Positions 33,201 to 36,274 of a stretch of 36,274 nt of DNA are shown here, one piece after another. Each line of letters starts with the position of its first letter. Position 1 is the first letter of the stretch. The notes beneath the pieces were generated by a model. The model ran no database searches. It saw only the letters and a program-made list of their open reading frames with translations, and was not told where the DNA came from. The DNA comes from Streptomyces albospinus (GTDB lineage Bacteria; Actinomycetota; Actinomycetes; Streptomycetales; Streptomycetaceae): assembly GCF_014648695.1 (NCBI RefSeq), contig NZ_BMRP01000002.1, positions 7,008-43,281 on the forward strand, read 5' to 3'. The translations under genes were made by a program, and so were the position numbers.

Positions 33201-33378
33201 CGCCACCGGCACCCTCTCCCCCGGCTTCGCGCTCGACCACGCCGCCGTCACCGACCTGCTGGAACGCCCGCTCCACAGCGCGGACGAAGGCCCGGCACCG
33301 GACCTCACCGTCAGCCTGCGCCCGTTCCAGATCCTGACCCTGCGGCTGCGCCCCCGGCACCGCCACCCCTCACCTTGA
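30262..33378 (+). CDS. GH38 alpha-mannosidase
   Basis: 1038 residues, the full length of bacterial/class II GH38 alpha-mannosidases. The zinc and catalytic motif TGHAHIDSAWLWPLRET (255-271) supplies His259-x-Asp261-type ligands, WVESDANMPGGEALARQL (332-349) lies in the site, and WLPDSFGY (368-375) carries the Asp371 nucleophile. HQFHDILPGSSI provides a further zinc histidine. The N-terminal jelly-roll and C-terminal beta-rich domains are present. It lacks a signal peptide, so it should act in the cytoplasm on imported mannosides or oligosaccharides. GTG 30262 has GAGGAG 5 nt upstream. No ABC sugar transporter flanks it, so it looks monocistronic. Confidence 0.93.
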   Translation: MHDDRLLVEGRLERALGQFIRPAQYAARRPLRLEVWHAPGEPVPVDEALRAAYEPFAAGDAWGPPWSTSWFRMAGEVPPEWAGRRVEAVIDPGFSGDGPGFQAEGLVHDARGVPLKGIHPRNRHVPISAPAQGGEEVRLLLEAAANPAVLRDFRPTDLGDVRAPRRPLYRFASADLAVLDETVWQLILDIEVLSELMHELPVDRPRRHEILRALENMLDAVDLHAVGGTAQAGRAELAGVLSSPAHASAHRVSATGHAHIDSAWLWPLRETVRKASRTFANVTQLATEYPELVFACSQAQQYAWVKEHQPHIWSRIKEAVRTGHWAPVGSMWVESDANMPGGEALARQLTHGKRFFRDEFGVETEEIWLPDSFGYTAAFPQLARLAGARWFLTQKLSWNQTDRMPHHTFWWEGIDGTRIFTHFPPVDTYNSQLHGRELAHAERNFADKGRATRSLVPFGWGDGGGGPTREMLERARRLRSLEGSPRVTIEPPARFFAAAHEEYGAAAPVWSGELYLQFHRGTYTSQAKTKQGNRRCEHLLREAELWAATAAVRCAGEPGGAAYDYPYEALDRLWKTVLLHQFHDILPGSSIAWVHREARATYAAVEAELTGLIEEALAAPAAGADRGAAGPAVFNAAPYDRYEIIEPPDGPGAEAVAVHVPALGSAPVPPAATGAPSPVRTRADARRFTLDNGRLRVAIDADGLLTSVRDAATGREALAPGARGNLLQLHPDHPNQYDAWDLDRHYRNRHTDLTDADSVELLAAGPLAATVRVTRTFGDSHVTQDLTLRAGSRRLDITTDIDWHESEKVLKAAFPLDVHAERSTAEIQFGHVHRPTHTNTSWDAARFEICAHRWLHVAEPGYGVALLNDSTYGHDVTRAPHDRGLGTTVRLTLLRAPHSPDPETDQGRHRFRYALLPGATVGEAVAEGLALNLPLRTATAPAVAPLVRVDHPALTIESVKLADDRSGDVIVRLYESHGGRATGTLSPGFALDHAAVTDLLERPLHSADEGPAPDLTVSLRPFQILTLRLRPRHRHPSP

Positions 33379-33382
33379 CCAC

Positions 33383-33399
33383 GCGGGGCGGCGCCCCGC
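33383..33399. terminator. bidirectional terminator, mannosidase/PoxB
   Basis: GCGGGGC (33383-33389) and GCCCCGC (33393-33399) form a perfect 7-bp stem with a 3-nt loop, between the convergent mannosidase and PoxB-type genes. Confidence 0.65.
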
Positions 33400-33415
33400 C
33401 CCACCGTCAACTCCC

Positions 33416-35158
33416 TCACACCCGCGGGATGTTCCGGAGGTTGGAGCGGGCCATCTGCACCATCCGGCCCACTCCCCCGTCCAGCACCATCTTGCCCGCC
33501 GAGAGCGCGAAGCCGGACACCATCTCGGCGCTGATCTTCGGGGGGATGGACAGCGCGTTGGGGTCGGTGACCACATCGACCAGCGCCGGCCCCTTGTGCC
33601 GGAACGCGTCGCGCAGCGCACCGCGCAGCTGCTTGGGCTTCTCCACCCGTACGCCGTGCGCCCCGGCCGCACGGGCGATGGCGGCGAAGTCGGGGTTGCG
33701 GTTGGTCGTCCCGTACGCCGGCAGACCGGAGACCATCATCTCCAACTCCACCATCCCGAGGGAGGAGTTGTTGAAGAGCACGACCTTCACCGGCAGGTCG
33801 TACTGCACCAGGGTGAGGAAGTCGCCCATCAGCATCGAGAATCCACCGTCCCCCGACATCGAGACGACCTGCCGGTCCCGGTCGGTGAACTGGGCGCCGA
33901 TCGCCTGCGGCAGCGCGTTCGCCATCGAGCCGTGGCTGAACGAACCGATCACCCGCCGGCGCCCGTTGGGGCTGAGGTAGCGGGCCGCCCAGACATTGCA
34001 CATGCCCGTGTCGACCGTGAAGACCGCGTCGTCCGCGGCCTCCTCGTCGAGCACGGACGCGACGTACTCCGGGTGGATCGGCACATGCTTCTCCACCTTG
34101 CGGGTGTACGCCCCGACCACCCCCTCCAGCGCGTCCGCGTGCTTCTTCAGCATCCGGTCGAGGAATCTGCGGTCGGTCTTCACCCGGACCTTGGGGATCA
34201 GGCAGCGCAGCGTCTCGCGGACATCGCCCCAGACGGCGAGATCGAGCTTGGAGCGCCGGCCGAGGTGCTCGGGCCGGACGTCCACCTGCACGATCTTCAC
34301 GTCGTCGGGCAGGAAGGCGTTGTACGGGAAGTCCGTGCCCAGCAGGACCAGCAGATCGCACTCGTGGGTGGCCTCGTAGGCGGCGCCGTAACCGAGCAGC
34401 CCGCTCATGCCGACGTCGTACGGATTCTCGTACTGGATCCACTCCTTGCCCCGCAGCGCATGCCCGACCGGGGACTTCACGCGCTCCGCGAACTCCATCA
34501 CCTCGGCGTGCGCACCCGCCGTGCCGCTGCCGCAGAACAGCGTGACCCTGCCGGCCCGGTCGACCATCCGCGCGAGCCGGTCGATCTCGTCGTCACCGGG
34601 GCGGACGGAGGGGCGGCTGGTCACCAGGGCGTGCTCGATCGCGCGTTCCGGCGCCTGTTCGGCGGCGATGTCACCGGGGAGCGAGACGACCGAGACCCCG
34701 CTCCGCCCGATGGCGTGCTGGATCGCGGTCTGGAGCACCCGCGGCATCTGCTTGTTGCTGGAGATCAGCTCGCTGTAGTGACTGCACTCGGAGAACAGCC
34801 GGTCCGGGTGCGTCTCCTGGAAGAAGCTGGTGCCGATCTCGCTGGACGGGATGTGCGAGGCGAGGGCCAGTACCGGTGCCATCGACCGATGCGCGTCGTA
34901 GAGGCCGTTGATCAGGTGCAGATTGCCCGGCCCGCAGGACCCCGCGCAGGCCGCCAGCTTCCCGGTGAGCTGCGCCTCCGCCCCGGCGGCGAAGGCGGCA
35001 GCCTCCTCGTGCCGGACCTGGATCCAGTCGATGGCGGAGTGCCGGCGGATGGCGTCCACGACCGGGTTCAGACTGTCCCCGACGACGCCGTAGAGCCGCC
35101 GTACGCCCGCACGGACCAGGATGTCGATGAACTGCTCGGCCACGGTCTGCCTGGGCAT
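33416..35158 (-). CDS. poxB: PoxB-type pyruvate dehydrogenase (quinone)
   Basis: 580 residues of a thiamine-diphosphate enzyme most like pyruvate:quinone oxidoreductase. The N-terminal Pyr domain has RLYGVVGDSLNPVVDAIRR and catalytic Glu51 in RHEEAAAFAAGAEAQLTG, with CAGSCGPGNLHLINGLYDA. The central FAD-binding domain follows, then the PP domain with the ThDP/Mg motif GDGGFSMLMGDFLTLVQYDLPVKVVLFNN. PoxB decarboxylates pyruvate to acetate and CO2 and passes electrons to the quinone pool; in Streptomyces the acceptor would be menaquinone. ATG 35158 has AAGGAG 8 nt upstream. Acetolactate synthase or another ThDP enzyme is less likely given the SCGPGNLHLINGLYDA block and length. Confidence 0.85.
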   Translation of the reverse strand: MPRQTVAEQFIDILVRAGVRRLYGVVGDSLNPVVDAIRRHSAIDWIQVRHEEAAAFAAGAEAQLTGKLAACAGSCGPGNLHLINGLYDAHRSMAPVLALASHIPSSEIGTSFFQETHPDRLFSECSHYSELISSNKQMPRVLQTAIQHAIGRSGVSVVSLPGDIAAEQAPERAIEHALVTSRPSVRPGDDEIDRLARMVDRAGRVTLFCGSGTAGAHAEVMEFAERVKSPVGHALRGKEWIQYENPYDVGMSGLLGYGAAYEATHECDLLVLLGTDFPYNAFLPDDVKIVQVDVRPEHLGRRSKLDLAVWGDVRETLRCLIPKVRVKTDRRFLDRMLKKHADALEGVVGAYTRKVEKHVPIHPEYVASVLDEEAADDAVFTVDTGMCNVWAARYLSPNGRRRVIGSFSHGSMANALPQAIGAQFTDRDRQVVSMSGDGGFSMLMGDFLTLVQYDLPVKVVLFNNSSLGMVELEMMVSGLPAYGTTNRNPDFAAIARAAGAHGVRVEKPKQLRGALRDAFRHKGPALVDVVTDPNALSIPPKISAEMVSGFALSAGKMVLDGGVGRMVQMARSNLRNIPRV

Positions 35159-35262
35159 GTGGGGGCTCCTTGGGAGTGGGGAGCGGCTACCGGTGCGGCT
35201 GGGTGCCCCTCCATCAACCCATGGGGTGGCGGGGTTCGCCTCCGGGGTGGGCGGCGGGGCCG

Positions 35263-35289
35263 CACGGCGCCCCGTCGCGCCGCGCCGTG
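35263..35289 (-). terminator. terminator after PP2C-like gene
   Basis: CACGGCGC (35263-35270) and GCGCCGTG (35282-35289) form a perfect 8-bp stem with an 11-nt loop, adjoining the stop codon (35292-35290). It separates this gene from poxB on the same strand. Confidence 0.7.
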
Positions 35290-36274
35290 TCAGGACTCCC
35301 AGACGCCCACGGCCGTGCGGTCCTTCGTGTGGCCGGCGAGGGGTGTCTGGGTGGCGGTCAGGAAGTCCGTCAGGCCGGGTGGCCGGGGATCGGACCACCG
35401 GGCGGCGAGTCGGGCGGCGAAGGCGGGGGCGCCGTGCCAGGGCTCCGCCAGGCCGGGGGTGCAGAGCAGCAGCGCGTCCCCGGAGCGGGCGAGCGTGGCG
35501 CGGAAGAGGAACGGGTCCGGGCGGGCCGCGTTGCCGGGCTCGTACGGCGCGTAGGGGGCGTACCGCGCGTCGCCGGCGTGGGGGACGTGGCGTGCGGGGG
35601 CGGCACCGGGAGCGCCCGGAGCGGGGGCCGGGGCGGCGTGGGCGCCGGGTTCCGCCACCGGAGGCTCCAGATCCCGCCAGGCACCGTTGCGCAGCCGGAA
35701 GATGCCGCCCGCGCCGATGCCGAAGAACACCCGCGTACGGGAGTCGAGGTCGGCGGGCAGCAGGAGGCAGCGCAGGGCGGCGGTGTACTCCTCGGGCGCG
35801 ACGCCCAGTTCTGCCGCCCGGCCGCGCAACTGCCCGTAAGCACGGTCGGTGAGCCGCTGCAATCCTGACTTGAGGGCGTCGCGACGGTCGATCCGGATGT
35901 CTTCCGCCAATCGGGTGGAGTTGCGGCCGACCGCGCCGCCGATCCAGGTGCAGGCGTCGCGGGCCGCGCGGTGGGCGCCCTCGCCGCCGGCCGGGAGTCC
36001 GGTGGCGACGGCCACCAGCAGCAGCGCGTCCCGGCCGGCGCCGAAGCGGGCGGTGAGGAGCGCGTCGCGGCGCGGCTCACCGCGTTCGCGGGCCGCGGCG
36101 CCGCGCTGGGAGACGGCCCGGAGCGCGGCGGAACCGCACTGGGCGCCGTCCAGCACGGTGTCCGGCACCAGTGCGTCGAGGGCATCCGGGTCGGCGGCGG
36201 GGGGTACGAGGGACGGCGGCTCGGCGTCGGACGCCGGTGACGGCGGGCCAGCCGAGGGGGTGGGTGGTGGGGGC
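35290..36274 (-). CDS. PP2C-domain-like protein, partial (N-terminus beyond window)
   Basis: The frame is open to the window edge, so the N-terminus is missing; 327 residues are visible. After a Pro/Ala-rich linker comes VPDTVLDGAQCGSAALRAVSQRG, then RRDALLTARFGAGRDALLLVAVATG, CTWIGGAVGRNSTRLAEDIR, ALRCLLLPADLDSRTRVFFGIGAGGIFRL and GDALLLCTPGLAEPW. This is the pattern of a Streptomyces family annotated as protein phosphatase 2C domain proteins. The canonical PP2C metal aspartates (DGxGG/DG near the start, DN near the end) are not evident; KDRTAVGVWE replaces the usual C-terminal DN motif. It is therefore perhaps a non-catalytic PP2C-like protein. A GTG at 36168 exists in frame but has no reason to be preferred. 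Confidence 0.8.
   Translation of the reverse strand, partial: PPPPTPSAGPPSPASDAEPPSLVPPAADPDALDALVPDTVLDGAQCGSAALRAVSQRGAAARERGEPRRDALLTARFGAGRDALLLVAVATGLPAGGEGAHRAARDACTWIGGAVGRNSTRLAEDIRIDRRDALKSGLQRLTDRAYGQLRGRAAELGVAPEEYTAALRCLLLPADLDSRTRVFFGIGAGGIFRLRNGAWRDLEPPVAEPGAHAAPAPAPGAPGAAPARHVPHAGDARYAPYAPYEPGNAARPDPFLFRATLARSGDALLLCTPGLAEPWHGAPAFAARLAARWSDPRPPGLTDFLTATQTPLAGHTKDRTAVGVWES

Overview
The window is very GC-rich, with GC-dominated third codon positions, GTG starts, AGGAGG-type ribosome binding sites, hairpin terminators mostly without U-tracts and a DmdR/IdeR-type iron box. Its gene families (XdhC, PucR, AzgA-type permease, DUF2637, HATPase regulator, PP2C-like protein) point to a Streptomyces or close relative, chromosomal and probably outside the core. 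I see no tRNA, rRNA, CRISPR array, insertion sequence or secondary-metabolite cluster.

Layout. 80-2634: a YjbR/MmcQ protein, a TetR regulator with a TGA at the fourth codon after its likely ATG, a metallo-beta-lactamase-fold hydrolase coupled to it, and a secreted protein with a chitin-binding-like cysteine patch. 2947-7994: two acyl-CoA ligases on the minus strand separated by a decayed stretch holding the 3' tail of a third ligase, then a divergent LuxR-type regulator. 8042-13656: small accessory genes (4-OT tautomerase, LysR, GNAT, AlkZ-like protein, and an ArsR/MFS divergent pair). 13724-14412: a P-type Mg2+ ATPase gene (mgtA) that appears to have lost nearly all its interior but keeps a complex leader with a 14-codon ORF behind a perfect Shine-Dalgarno sequence and a 76-codon membrane ORF overlapping the mgtA start.

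14815-23599 is a purine-catabolism locus. A three-subunit xanthine dehydrogenase operon (FAD, 2Fe-2S, molybdopterin; minus strand), an AzgA-like purine permease and the XdhC cofactor-insertion protein face a divergent PucR regulator. Together they would import hypoxanthine/guanine, mature the molybdoenzyme and oxidise hypoxanthine/xanthine to urate under purine/nitrogen control.

23905-36274: a helical-repeat protein, a methyltransferase-like protein, a GntR/FCD regulator, an FhuF-like 2Fe-2S protein directly behind a perfect iron box, a DUF2637 membrane protein, an HATPase-type regulator, a GH38 alpha-mannosidase, a PoxB-type thiamine-diphosphate enzyme, and a PP2C-like gene cut by the window end.

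The least ordinary signals are the mgtA leader with its collapsed coding region, two other decaying genes within the first 14 kb (TetR, acyl-CoA ligase), and several strong uncharacterised palindromes or direct repeats in promoter regions. I did not find a convincing wholly new multi-gene system.
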